A program made the translations under genes and the position numbers. This document shows positions 35,001-46,799 of a stretch of DNA of 64,000 nt, in pieces; position 1 is the first letter of the stretch; each line of letters begins with the position of its first letter. The stretch comes from Davidsoniella eucalypti. Its lineage: Eukaryota > Ascomycota > Sordariomycetes > Microascales > Ceratocystidaceae. The notes under the pieces were generated by a model. The model made no database searches and had not been told where the DNA came from. It saw nothing but the letters and a program-made list of their open reading frames with translations. The stretch is from the NCBI GenBank assembly GCA_004009845.1, contig RMBW01000080.1, forward strand, positions 62,001 through 126,000, given 5' to 3'.

Positions 35001-35995
35001 CCGTGGAACGTCCGCAGCCCAGCTACCAGCGCCCCTCTAACAACGTCATCCGCCACGTCGACGAGCACGGCGACGGTCTCGGCGAGCTCAACACCCTCCA
35101 CTCGCGCCCATCTCGTTCTCGGCTGGGCAGCATTCTCTCCGGCATATCGTCCGATCGCGGCCTCCACTCCTCGTCTAGCACTCGCACAAACAGCCTGTCT
35201 TCGTCTTCGCTCCCCACATGGGCCCGGATCTACTACGGCAGCGGCGCTCGCCTAGCAACCACGGCAGAAGATTCCGAAAGCCGTCCTGGATCGCAGCAGA
35301 GCCCCAACACTAGCAACGAGAACCTCCCCGGCATCCGCCGTAAGCATCCACATGAGAACTTGCAGGGCGGTCCGGCCCTCTCCGATGACGGCTCCCTCGA
35401 CATGCAGCAAACCCAATCTGGCCATGGCCGCCGCTTCAGCATCCGCGCGCAAATCCGCAAGCAAACTTCTAGTATCTGGTCGCCTCATCTGCGCCAGGAC
35501 CGTCGCACAATCATGAGACGGTACAGCAGCATGTGGGATCCTCCAGCGATGGCCTGGTCCAGCGATAGCAGCATCCTAGGCCGCCGCAACATCCAGGTTG
35601 TCAGTTTCATTCTGGGCTTTGTGCTCCCCTTTGGTAAGAACTTTTTTTCCATTTTCATCCCATCTCACCCATCCGTGTAACCCTCTACGGTGTATAACAG
35701 CTCTTGTCTAACATCTGAATCTTCCTGTGTAGCTTGGATGATTGCCGCCTTTCTGCCTCTGCCGCAGGTCTCTTGCCCCGTCAAGTCTATGGAAGAGGGC
35801 CACAGCAGTGCCGGTGATGTCTCCCAGATCAACGACGACATGGGCTCTTCACAACCTCGTGCCGACGAAGCCTACGAGCTCCGTATACTCGAGGCTGCTC
35901 GTTGGTGGAGGCGGTTGAACCGCTACATGTCACTGGTTGGCCTACTGGTAATTGGTGCTGTGGTCGCTCTAATAATTGTTGGAATACGGTCATAA
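32078..35995 (+). CDS. Large serine-rich fungal membrane protein, function unknown
   Basis: Two exons (32078-35633, 35733-35995) give 1272 residues. About 1170 N-terminal residues are low in complexity: Ser, Pro, Thr and acidic residues, a His-rich patch near 120-150, and many SP/TP and RSxS-like sites suited to phosphorylation. The C-terminus is conserved: GRRNIQVVSFILGFVLPF and, after the intron, AWMIAAFLPLPQ form one hydrophobic segment; then ARWWRRLNRYMSLVGLLVIG starts a second segment ending a few residues before the stop. I recognise this ending from filamentous-ascomycete proteins annotated only as serine-rich. The topology suggests a long cytosolic tail on a two-span membrane anchor. 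An exceptionally long leader precedes it. Without the second exon the protein would lose its second membrane span. Confidence 0.82.
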
Positions 35996-36924
35996 AGTAT
36001 CACGCGTCTTTCTTTCTCGTTTTCGTATTTTTATTTCCCCAGCATCTGCACCCTAAAAAGGACAGCCTGTTTCTTCTTCTTTGCCTCTACTTCAATTTCG
36101 CTTCTCTATTTTCTGAGTCGACATGATTTCTATTGTGCTTGAGACCACCATCACGGCGCTCGCGCTTAGTTTTCTTTTTCGCCTCACTTTTATTTTTATA
36201 TTTTTTATATCTTGTTTCTTTATATATAATCAACCCATATATAAGCGGGCAAGAGTTTCCCCCCTTTTTGGATTCCATCCACCTTTTGTTTCGTTTCACT
36301 TTATTTTTCTATTTTTGTTCTCATGCCTTGAAGTGTCATTTTATATGAATTATTCGGACTTTTGGCTTTTGTTTTTCTATCTTTGCACGCTGACATCAAA
36401 AGATGAATACGGCGACCAACTATTTTATAACTTTTAAACTTGATACCACGAGATAGGACGTGTCTATCTTTTTTTCTTCTTTTAAGTCATGTCTTCTTAA
36501 AGAGGCTTGATAAACTAGGATAAAAGTATATCGACATTATATGTAATCTCTTCTATTTTCTTCACAAACCCCTCATGTATATAGACCGGGAAACAAAAAG
36601 TAAACTTGAAAAATATCCAAGTTATTACTATCCTTCAATGATTCCAACCAGTTCAACATGATGCTGATCGTGTCTACTACTTGCACATTGTTTTCCTTTC
36701 TGAAGTAATCAACGTGAATGTACTTGCTTTGCCATGTGAATGTGACTCTTTGATTTTGTGCCTGTATATCTCTAGATGCAGTATAGTGTTTTATCTAATA
36801 TTATTTTTGTTAATCTCGAGCAAGACAAACAATATCTGTTTACTTTATTGATTTCTTATATATTTAGGTTCATGTCATGCGCCTATTGACATCATGGTGG
36901 TCCATTTTCCTTCAGTTCCCTCCC
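35996..36924. other. Convergent 3' intergenic region
   Basis: This 930 bp region lies between the stop of the serine-rich gene and the stop of ALE1. It is T-rich and contains no recognisable gene. Confidence 0.4.
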
Positions 36925-38854
36925 CTACTTGCTCTTGGCAGAATTTCTTTTCCGCTTCGCAGCTTCAGCTTCCGCCTTGAACTCTTGCACCATCTCAGTC
37001 ATGTCCTTCTCGATGTTATCTGCAACACCAAGAATGGGATGTGTCGATGAAATGCTATCATTGCTACCTGATCTAGATAGAGCCGGGCGCTTGGCGTTGG
37101 CGCGTTGCACGGAAAAGCGGCCCTTAGCCTGGCGAATCTCTAGCTTCTGGCGGAGGAAGGCCTTTGCCGGCGAGGCAAAGAAAGCAATTGATAACACAAC
37201 GCCGACAATGACGTAGTAGTACATGCGGCGCCAAACTTCGAGAGAACCTTGGAAGGATAGTATCAGGAAGGGAGCAACAACAAACGAGAATATCAGCTGG
37301 GTAAAGACTGGGCAGATTATGTCGTATATCTTCTTGTTAGGAGTTGGCTCGCCGGTCTGGGGATCAAGAAAGAAGGGGCGAATGTAGCGACGGACATCTA
37401 AAGTGACGAGTTAGTATATGTATTTTGTTGTCTTATTAGCATGTTGATGTTATCTTACTCTTGGCGACAGTCTGGATAAAACTGGCGAGTATAAAACTCA
37501 TGTAGTATCCGGGATGGAAGCCGTGCCAAAAGGCACTGGTACCAAAGGTCATCAGACTGGCACGGAAGCCAGGCTTTTTGCCACGGGGCGTAACTCTGAG
37601 GTATATGTAATTGCGAAGCCATTTGCTTGTGTTCATGTTCCAGCCACCAAGGTAGGCCCTAGGGTTTTGAGCGGTTTCGACCATGAGAGGATCGATATTC
37701 TGGAGTCTATCCCACGAGATCTTAGCAGTGGCCGGGTCGACGCCGTTGAAACCAAGACCAGCCAGAATGCAAGCACCTTCAGTTAGAGTCCACACGCCAT
37801 AGTACTTGGTACGGGCAGCTAGACCAACAGCATAGAGCACCCAGATACGCTTGAAGATGCCATACTCAAGGAACGACGCCTCGAGAAGCACCTTCGGATA
37901 ATACATGCCACTCAGCAGGACAAATACACCGATCCATAGCAAACCAATGACAATCTTCGACGTAGCAGGGGAGCCACTGCGAGGAATCTTGCGCTTTCTG
38001 CGGACGGGAGGACGCTTGGCGGGCTCAACATTCCGAGAGACGTCAAACATTGAGGTGTCGATCCACTGGCGATACTCGGAGTAATCGAAAGCCGGACCAG
38101 CAAACAGAGAAGGAAAGAAGAGAACATAGCCAGCATAGTCCAACAGAGGTGGAAGCTCTCGTAGCATATGGTCGCGCTGGAAGTCGGATAGTTGGTCATC
38201 AGGGAGGAGGCCATCGGCAACGTTCCAGCAGAAAGCATTGAGTTTCATGACGAGAACCATTTGGGCGCCAGTCACATCAACAGCAGATGGCTCATCAGCA
38301 ACCTGGCGTAGGATATGACTGTAAGATAAATGGCCCATAAGGAAGATGAAGCCAATCCATGGCATAAATGGGCTTCTGTGAAGGAACTTGGCGATAAGGT
38401 ATGCGCCGACAGAGCTGATGCCTAGTGTTTGAACGCCATCCCATAGATCAAAGAGACCAACGAGATAGAAGACGGAGACACTAGAGGAGGGCAGGGGGAA
38501 GCCCAGGTTAATCGAAGTGCGGCAAGATCCAACGGGTACTGGAACTTACCTGATAATGAAGATGTTCTTCCATGCAGGCTTGGTATCGGGAATTCGCTTC
38601 AAGATACCGCACAGAGGATACGAAAGCAAAAATGAGAAGATGAGCTTGACTGCATAGATAGTGATGTGTTAGTAACTGGCTGTAAAGAGAGGTTTCTCCA
38701 TCATGTCAAGCCCAATAGATCGACATACGCTCGTCAGATGAAGCGCCAATTGACGGGGCAATGTGCCGAAACGCTAGGTGAGAAAAACTGTTAGTATAAT
38801 TGTGAGCAGAAAGCAGAGACGAAGTAGCCTACGCTTGTCGATGATTTCCAGCAT
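36925..38854 (-). CDS. ALE1: Lysophospholipid acyltransferase, MBOAT family (Ale1)
   Basis: Five exons (38833-38854, 38729-38773, 38550-38649, 37459-38480, 36925-37397) give 553 residues. This ER polytopic enzyme re-acylates lysophospholipids with acyl-CoA in the Lands cycle. The start MLEIIDK, then PSIGASSDELKLIFSFLLSY and KNIFIISVSVFYLVGLFDLW, is typical of fungal Ale1. The MBOAT core includes LLDYAGYVLFFPSLFAGPAF, TEGACILAGLGFNG, NMNTSKWLRNYIYLR with the conserved Asn, and FWHGFHPGYYMSF with the active-site His. The C-terminal tail is basic. Exons 1 and 2 are very short (22 and 45 nt) but phase-consistent and carry conserved residues. Confidence 0.93.
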
Positions 38855-40253
38855 CGCTAATTCGCTGCGAGAGTCTTGTTTATATCTCTGGCAAGATTGG
38901 CAATGGGAAGAGAGGATACGAGGGAACACAGGATAAAAGACTAGGAGAGGCCAGCACCAAGAACTGTATTGATTGGGTGCTAAATGAGCTTATTGAAGTT
39001 GTCGAGCCTGTCTGTCTTCACACAGTATATGTAGAACCCAGTAGAGGCCTCTTTGAGGCTATTCGGTCGCAGTGGGAATATCAGTGGCTAGATATCTAAA
39101 CCACACTTCATATTTGAAGTTGACGATGTCAGAACAAGAAGATAGGATTGACAGTGTCTCTTGTGATTTTGTTTGGCAGAGAGAAAGGCAATTTTAAACT
39201 GCTGGGCTGGTCTGCCTTGTCTTTTGCCATGTGATAGTCAATGAAGCCTCTGTAGCCAATTCTGTCGCCAGCAATAAACAAACACTCTATGGGGAACTTG
39301 GTGGGACTGGGACGGCCTTATGTAATCCTGCCCACCAACAAAAAAATTACAGCTTAGCTATACTATATACTGCTCTGTATACCACCACTACAATAGCGCA
39401 TCTGATCCAACTCAGAGCCCAAGACGACACCACGTGAATACGTAGTATGTATATCTTTATATCTGCAATTGACACATCTTGTTTCCCTCACATGCGTCTT
39501 GATCACAGGATTTCCTATCTCTCTCAACGAACCCATTAGCCCCTAAACATACATACTTAGTGTTATTCCATATTGATGCACTGTATCTTTGTATTTCTTC
39601 ACTGGACAGCAATCCAGCATTGTTGAGGAAAAGAAACAAAAAGGATTACAGCAATCCAATTTTTAATTTTTTGTTTAATTTTAATTTTTTTTTGACATGT
39701 GGGCCTAGATATAAGGAAAGCATGGAGAATATACATATGTAGTTGTATTGTAGTGAGTGTATGTTAATTGAATGTCATTAAGGAATTCAGAAAAGTCTAT
39801 GTGTCTAAAAGAATCATAATCAAGGAAAGAATGGATACAGGAAAAAGGCTGGTTTTATGTTTCATGCGTATACTGAGGCATTACTCGCATTGTGACAAAA
39901 CCAAACCTCACAAGAAGATGTTCCACAAAACAAAACACAAAAACACAAGCTTCAATCACATATATCGGATACAAGCAAACTCCTATACCAGAACCAGATT
40001 GTCCAAAACATGTTATTCTTAACTTGAGTTCAGTAACCAAATTTATAGTACAACCCACCAATATTGATGTGTCAAAAGAGGGGTGCGGAGAGGGGGGGTG
40101 AAAGAGTGTTAGGCCTGATCCCAGAAACAGACTTCTTCAACCAACGACTATGCGGCCCATTGAACGACATCATGGCAATTGATATGAATTGACTGACTAC
40201 ATCATGAATTCTAGAGCCATAGTAGCCCTCGCCAAACGAATACAACACACCGA
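38855..40253. other. Intergenic region between VRG4 stop and ALE1 start
   Basis: This 1.4 kb region holds the ALE1 promoter and the 3' region of VRG4. A CACGTG core lies at 39431-39436, about 580 bp before ALE1. No gene was recognised. Confidence 0.4.
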
Positions 40254-41561
40254 TCATGAGTTAGCATCGCGGTTGCTCTGAGAGCTAGCACTCATAGTAG
40301 TACGAGTGGTAGGCAGAGACATCTTGTTGGCAGCGCTCTGGCGAACGCGAGCCCAAGCGTAAACAAGACCCGCAACGAAGCCTAGGAAGATGGCAGACAC
40401 ACTGCCAAAGGTGACAGGAGCGGCGAAGAAGACCAGGCCAGCAATGGCAATGGGCAGCTTGTTGAGAGCACCAACCATGGAGTAGGTAGTCGAAGAAGTG
40501 ACACGAATACACCAGGCAGAGCAGTACGAGATCAGAATAGCACAGAGACCGGAGTAGACCATGCCAATCATCAGGCTGTTGCGGGTCTCGATGGGGAAGT
40601 TCTTGGCCAGGTTCTCATTGGACCAATCTTCGACAACTAGGGAGGCGATGATAAGGACGGGGATGGTGAGGAAGTTGTTGTAAAACATGGCTATTATACG
40701 AAAAGTAAGTTAGCTAACTGATCAACTAGTAGAGTAGTGTAAAAGGGGTTCAAACTTACTATCCCAATCCTTGAAGTTCATGGTCTTGATGACCTTCTTC
40801 ATGGCAAGCACATACAGAGCAGTGCAAAAGACGTTGAGAGTCATCCAGGCGTAACCAGCGTTCAGGGTAGCCATAGCATCAGCGGCAGCAGCATCTAGGA
40901 CCTCTCCGCCGCTGATGGCATGCTGGATATCGGCCCAGGCGGCGACGACGGACGACAGAACCATGAGGCCGAAAGACAGCAGGGCAAGAGGAGTCACATT
41001 GCCTCCGAACCAAAGGACTTCACCGTAGGCAATGACAATGATTGTCAGGTTCTTGAAAATGGTGTAGACAGGGACGGACAGGAACTGCAGGGCCTTGATA
41101 CCGGTGTAAATCATGCCAACCAGCAGCATCGAGATGGGGAACCCTGTGAAGCGAAGAAGTGGTTAGCAAGGTATGGCTAAGACGAGAGATAGACAAGTAG
41201 AATCTGAAGATATGAGAAACTGCTTACATCTTTTGGCCTTGGCGTGATCGTAGGGAGCCAGGTCCTTGATGACACCAAGCTCCTTGAGACAGTAGATAGT
41301 GCCACTACAGACAACGGACTGAACAGCTAGGTAGAACAGGTTCAGGTTCCATGAGTTACCAGACACGACGTACTTGTTGACGACAGTCATGGAGATGGAG
41401 GCAAAGCAGTAGGCTATGATAGAGATACCGGGGCTGTTGTTGATCTTGGCCCAGTCGAAGTTCTGTTGGTGGGATTGGCGGCTAGAAACGAAGCCCTCGC
41501 GTTCGCTGAAGCTGCCGCTAGGCGACCGCAGTTCATAGTCTTCGTTCTTCTTATCGGACAT
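40254..41561 (-). CDS. VRG4: Golgi GDP-mannose transporter
   Basis: Three exons (41228-41561, 40760-41143, 40254-40690) give 384 residues, the usual size. This nucleotide-sugar transporter imports GDP-mannose into the Golgi lumen for mannan and glycolipid synthesis. After a hydrophilic tail the membrane part starts at about residue 45 ([20 protein letters not shown]). Diagnostic sites are [13 protein letters not shown], which corresponds to the FKNL substrate motif, and [13 protein letters not shown], the GALNK nucleotide-binding motif. About ten hydrophobic segments are visible. Phases at both introns restore KRWFPISM and the segment leading into [10 protein letters not shown]. The tail ends Ser/Asn/Arg-rich. 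Confidence 0.96.
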
Positions 41562-42933
41562 GATGTCGAATTAGTCTTGATATGTGTGTTGTGTTTTATG
41601 TAGGTTGAGATGGACCGGGCATAGATGGTTGTTGTCGGAAGTCGGTGGCGCGGCTGACGTTTTGAACAACAAAAAGGACGGAAAGATACAACGAAGCGAC
41701 GAAGAGGATAAAAAAAAAAGTAAGTGCAAGTCAAAGTGCTGAGTGAATGGACAGGCCTCGCGCGGCTCAAAAGATAGCTTGTACTAATGTATCGCGTAGC
41801 AAGAAAATAGACGCAACGAAGGCGACAGGAAAAAAAAGAAGAGAAAACAGGGTAGATAAAGCCACCAGAGAAACTTGAGCAACAGCCGGGATTGGGCCAC
41901 GGGTCGATTATTTCACAATTTCAAGAAATTAAGTAAGATGGAAGAAGAAAAAGAAGAAAACGAGACGGGGATAACAGCGTTCATTTAGGATAGTAGGCCT
42001 AGCTTAGCAGCATAAAAAGAAGAATAAAGCCGAAATTAAGCAGTGAAATAAATCAATGGATGGATGGACACGTACGGCAAAAGCGAAAGCAAAAGCTCTG
42101 GCTACTTGTTCTATTGGCTTATTATCATAGTAGTCATTATACCAGTAAAGTCAACAACTAAGATAACTACATACAATAGTTAGTCATAATTTAAAGTACA
42201 AAAAAAGAAGTTCGCCTAGAACAAGTCAATACTTCATTAGTACAGTTACTACCGTCCAATTAGGCGCTGAATATTGACTACAAAATAAGCATCTGCCAAG
42301 CAACACAGAGCACGAAACGCTAAAAATATAGGGCTAGTCCACTAATACGATACTACAAATAAGATAATATACACCAAGACTGAGAAAATAGAACTGGCTC
42401 GTTCGTATCAATATGCTAGCGGCCACGCGTCTCGTCCGTGCAGCGCACTAACAGACTACAACTGTACAGATATATAACTACAAGACAATACAAATCGATA
42501 CGACTGCTCTCAATTATCTTGTTGTTGGACCTGGCGCTTGACCCCTGAGCCAATTGATCAATCAAATCATACTAAAAATGCAAATGCACCGGCACTGCAC
42601 TGCGCAATTCAAATTCTGCCCCTTTATATGTGCATACCATAGAGATAGAGGAATGCCATATCACTTAGCGAGGGTCTCTTTTTAGTACTTTTTAGTACTG
42701 AACAGACATTTTCTTGTGCTGTTGATGTCAAATCTTCATTAAACTAGCTACTAGCTGGTAAAAGCGTAAATTAGCCTCATCGGTTGTCTGCGTCTAGATG
42801 TAAGAAGAAAAAAAGGAATAGAAAAAGAAGAGAAAAGCTTCACCCACGTACTGTATATACAACTATAGATATGTATATAACTAACAAACTCATGGACTGT
42901 AATTGCTCAAGCCTGTCTGCCGGCTGGAATATC
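41562..42933. other. Intergenic region between SDR stop and VRG4 start
   Basis: This 1.37 kb region contains the VRG4 promoter. It is A-rich near 41700-41960, and a short direct repeat (TTTTTAGTAC twice) is at about 42680-42700. No coding sequence was recognised. Confidence 0.4.
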
Positions 42934-44182
42934 TCAATCGTCTCGGTCGTCACCGTCTATCATCTCAGCATCCTCATCTTCATGACCATTGCCATCCCTG
43001 TGTTGTTGTTGCTGCCGTTGCTGTTGTTGCTGTTGCTGCTTCGATTTCTCTCCCTTCTCTAGAGCCTCATTGGTCTCTTGTATTTCCTGTTCTGACAGCC
43101 CCGAGTCTGGACCTAGTGGGTAGTTTAGGTGTTTCCAATCTTCTAGCTCTTCTGTAACAGACCGTAGTCGGTCTCTGATACTCTCGATGGCGTAATTCCC
43201 TAACAACAGACGGAGTGGGGGGTACGAGCAATGAGCTAGCTGCCACACTAGCTCTGCACTCTTTACAGCGCTGGTTGGTTGTTTGTCTCCGAGCCACTGA
43301 AACATCCGTTTGGCATGGAGTGCCGGCGAATTGCTGTGAGTATACGGCTCGCTTGATTGCGCAATTAGAAAGTGTCCCCATGTTGGCAGAGGCGGGTCTT
43401 GTTTTGATCCAGCATCGATGTCGTCTCTTCGCACTAGCCCTGGCTCGACCAACGTAGCCTTGACATTGAAGGAATCTGTCTCATAGAGCATAGCTTCGAT
43501 AAGGCCCTCGACAGCATATTTGGTTGCACAGAACGGTCCAAGGCCCGGCACGCCCAAGGCTCCCGATGTAGAACTGAATATCAGATACCGGCCGCCCTTT
43601 TGTCGTCGGAATAAAGGCAGGGACTCTTGTATTATATTGACGGTACCCATGAAGTTAGTCTCGAACTGATTGCGAATCTCGTGCTCGTCCTGATCTTCAC
43701 ACGACCCGATGACACCGTAGCCTGAACAGTTGGCTATGACATCGATTTGCCCGAAGTGATCGACAGTTTGCTTGATGACTGCGGCTATAGATTCGCGGAT
43801 ACGTACGTCACACAAAGTTCCCAGACAATTCGTTGGCTGCTTCGCCATGACCTCTGGCGAGGTTTCGAACTTTTTGCCTACCGTAGTCACCTTGTCACCA
43901 TGGGCTAGTGCTGCCTTTACGACTGAACGGCCCATATGTCCAGTTCCTCCAAAGACCTAAGTGTGGTAATTTATGTTATCAGCATGACATTGGTATTATC
44001 GAGACACGTCTATGGACGGTCCCTGTGTAGCAAAGAGGTATTATACGGTATATACTAACAATCCAGACAAGCTCCCTTTTGATACCACTGATGTGTGGCG
44101 GATCGCAGCTGGCTGGCAGTAGTGGTTTAGCCCGCTGTGTGGAATCGCCTGGTGGCGCTGGTGTTGGAGTTTTATTGCTCAT
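42934..44182 (-). CDS. SDR-fold protein with catalytic Tyr replaced by Phe and a polyQ/acidic tail
   Basis: Two exons (44060-44182, 42934-43956) give 381 residues. The Rossmann start VWIVFGGTGHMGRSVVKAAL (about residues 39-58), the NCSGYG variant of the NNAG motif and SSTSGALG with Ser170 mark a classical short-chain dehydrogenase/reductase. At the YxxxK site the sequence reads PFCATKYAVEG: the tyrosine position (183) is Phe (TTC, 43531-43533), while Lys187 is kept. The C-terminus carries a glutamine run (43000-43040) followed by an Asp/Glu-rich end, not usual for SDR enzymes. Substrate is unknown. Loss of the tyrosine argues for a non-catalytic, perhaps NAD(P)-sensing role, but this is inference. 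The intron donor is the less common GTTAGT. Confidence 0.83.
43000..43040 (-). repeat. CAG/CAA run coding polyglutamine in the SDR-fold protein
   Basis: Mixed CAG and CAA codons give a glutamine run broken by a single Arg. Mixed codons suggest selection for the protein sequence rather than simple slippage. Confidence 0.7.
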
Positions 44183-44502
44183 ATTCGGAGATGGCTGCTA
44201 TTATTTAGTACATGAACAACCATATATCAGAAAGTGTGATATGAATAATTTCGTGAACGAAAAGAGATGTAGGTATCGAGTTGTTCCTATCAACAACAAA
44301 CACCGAGTACATACGTATACATACTTATGGCCTATGACATGCCAAGGGTTTATATCAAGAATTCATAGAAAAATCACGAGGCTTGATATTGACAATAAAA
44401 CTACCAGGCAAAAACAAAAACAAGTATAAGAACAACACAGCTGCTACCAAACATTTTTATATACATGTACTACCAGCTCTTCTACTACTAGTTCTTCTAC
44501 GA

Positions 44503-45328
44503 CTAGTTGACCAACACAAACTGTTTAACGTACTCTTGGCGGAACTGGTTCGAGTCCAACTCAGCCTCACGGTTCAAAGCCGTCCATTTAGGCTCATCCT
44601 TGAAGAGTCTCATTGCATGGACATACTAAATAATTTTAAGGAAGCGACCAGTAAGCATGCATGTTATGGAAATGCAAAAGCCAGAGCAAATCTCAAGCTC
44701 GACAGATGGACAGGGCCACTTACATTGCTTTCGTCGGTTGTGAAACGGTGGTAGATACCGGCCGGGAGAATGATTAGATCGCCCTATAACGGCAGGCAAA
44801 GAAAGCCCATTAGTTGTCTGAAGTCTCGTAACCAAACATGATAGAGGGGAAAACAAGCTACTGTACACTAACCTTGGCGAGGAGAATGCGAATCCACCGG
44901 TCATCCTTGCTACGAACATCGAAAAATCCCAGGCCGCCACGAATGTAGCGGATCTCTTCGTCCTCATGCAGATGTTCGTGGAAGAAAGACTTGACCTTTT
45001 CTTCGTAGACAGCGCCCATCTTCTCTGGCGATACAAACACTTCGTCGCGGTTCTTATAGCCGCGCTGCAAGGCCAGCTTGTCAACCTCGTCGACGTTGTG
45101 GTAAAGATAGTACAGCACGCCCAGATCGGCCAGCTCCTCAATGCCTACAACCTCGCCGGAGTCGTGCGGCAAGCGTTGGTCGCCCTGTCCCGCATTTCAT
45201 CAAGTTAGTATAGTTTAGAGCATCAAGGTCATGAGCCATATGGTAGAACTCTGTAGTTTGCGCCATAGCGACTTCTAGATGCTAGTGGGTATACATACTT
45301 TGATGTTGTCATAGTAGTAGGCCTTCAT
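44503..45328 (-). CDS. ADI1: Acireductone dioxygenase (methionine salvage)
   Basis: Four exons (45299-45328, 44873-45184, 44724-44783, 44503-44625) give 174 residues; the yeast protein has 179. The cupin enzyme converts acireductone and O2 to the keto acid precursor of methionine and formate (Fe form). The metal ligands are intact: [14 protein letters not shown] supplies His81, His83 and Glu87, and [12 protein letters not shown] supplies His126. The start MKAYYYDN and the end with [13 protein letters not shown] are family-typical. Exon 1 is only 30 nt. A CACGTG site lies about 370 bp upstream (45698-45703), plausible for sulfur-linked control. Confidence 0.95.
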
Positions 45329-45923
45329 GATTGTCTGTGATGAGCGCTTATTTTTTCTTGACGGGAGGCGAGTTCGAGTTGCAGGTTCAAGTTCTATGAA
45401 TATTTTGGTTATTTTCTTCTTGTCCTTCTTTTTCGTTCTCTCAATTTCGAGGTCGCCGCAGGGATTCTAAGAGAAAATTATTTTGTTAGAACGAATAGTT
45501 GTATAACGGAGCCCAATGCCTGCAATTAAAACCGGCGCGGGGCTCATCATCCATTAAAACACCCCTCTATGTTTATTTGTATTAGTAGACCATATTAGGT
45601 AGACGCTCAAAAAGTTAATAACCCTCTATCTACCATGGCACCATCTTGCGCTGACGTTTTCTAGGCTTACAATGACGCCAACGGACTATCAGACCAGCAC
45701 GTGGTTCACTAGTACAATATCTAACATTTGCCTGGAAACGATACCAATTTGGAATTCTTGGTGACCAAAGTGAATATAAATCATGCTATTATTCTATTTC
45801 ATAAGATATGCGTAGGTACAATTTAAAAACACAGATTATATCACCTTACATTGTACGTACAAGTCAACGGATATACCAGACAGACCTCCGGTGGTTTACA
45901 GTAGCATGTGGACGCTCTAGGCC
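45329..45923. other. Intergenic region upstream of ADI1
   Basis: About 595 bp between the ADI1 start and the DER1 stop. It holds one CACGTG core at 45698-45703. No gene was recognised. Confidence 0.4.
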
Positions 45924-46799
45924 TCACATACCAGCGACAGCTCCAATATCTAGTCCCCCCCGACCCAAATCATTGTCGATGTGATTAGTAGGGTGATCGA
46001 GTTCCCGCTGGTCCTCAGTTGGCGCCCGTCTTTCGAATAGACGGCACCACCAACGTGGCGGGTCCAGGGGACGCTCACCATTGTGCAGTGGAGGGTATAC
46101 ATCGTTAAAGAAATACCATACATGGCCAATGACAACGCCCATGATCTCGTCCTTGGGAACTCTTCCATGTACCACGAGGCTGAAGATCATGAGAACCCAC
46201 GGTAGATATGGCGCCGTGAACACCATCACGCCTAAAAAGCTTAGGCGTGTAGTCGGGTTTCGCCGAGACCAGATATAAACGAGTGTCGACGAGAGAGGGT
46301 GGCCGAGGAATGGCATCGATACTATGGGAGCCATGGCAATCAGACTAGCCATAGCGCAAAACAATAGCCAAGCATAATGCGCAGGAGATCGACCGGATGA
46401 TTCTTCGAGAAGGCGCGAGTATCGTTGTAGAAAGTATACGTTGAATACGACGTCGAGCGAAAACGGCCCAAAGTAGATGAACGAAGATACTAATCGCCAG
46501 TACTTCAAAGATGTTAGTAAAGCAGGTTATCTTTGGCAGTGTTTATGTCTGGAAGAATCCAGACATGTACTTGGATCAAAAACTCAAGTGTAGACCAAGA
46601 AAATAAGACATTATAGATATACCTGGTGCTTGTGAAAGACTGCACGGTAGCTATAAAACAGCTGAAATGGCGAGACCACCCCAAATTGCACCATTGCGCT
46701 CATGAAGAATGTGGCCGTAGTCCACCAACGTGTACAGGTCGGCGTATCCCAGAACCACTCCTCCAGTGGAAACTGGCCTTCGCCCATCGGTTGATCCAT
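45924..46799 (-). CDS. DER1: Derlin (ER-associated degradation)
   Basis: Two exons (46623-46799, 45924-46502) give 251 residues. Derlins are rhomboid-like pseudoproteases of the ER membrane that help retrotranslocate misfolded proteins. The start has EEWFWDTPTCTRWWTTATFF and FGVVSPFQLFYSY; the conserved WR pair appears right after the intron in YWRLVSSFIYFG, followed by GPFSLDVVFNVYFLQRYSRL. The later stretch GHVWYFFNDVYPPLHNGERP is characteristic. No rhomboid Ser-His dyad is seen, and the tail lacks an obvious p97-binding SHP box, which favours Der1 over Dfm1. The start at 46799 was chosen over an upstream in-frame ATG at 46823 because homology begins at about this point. Confidence 0.92.

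Noticed and set aside
44540..44565. GGTTCGAGTCC resembling a tRNA B box
   Set aside because: It lies within the last ADI1 exon and has no matching A box or cloverleaf.
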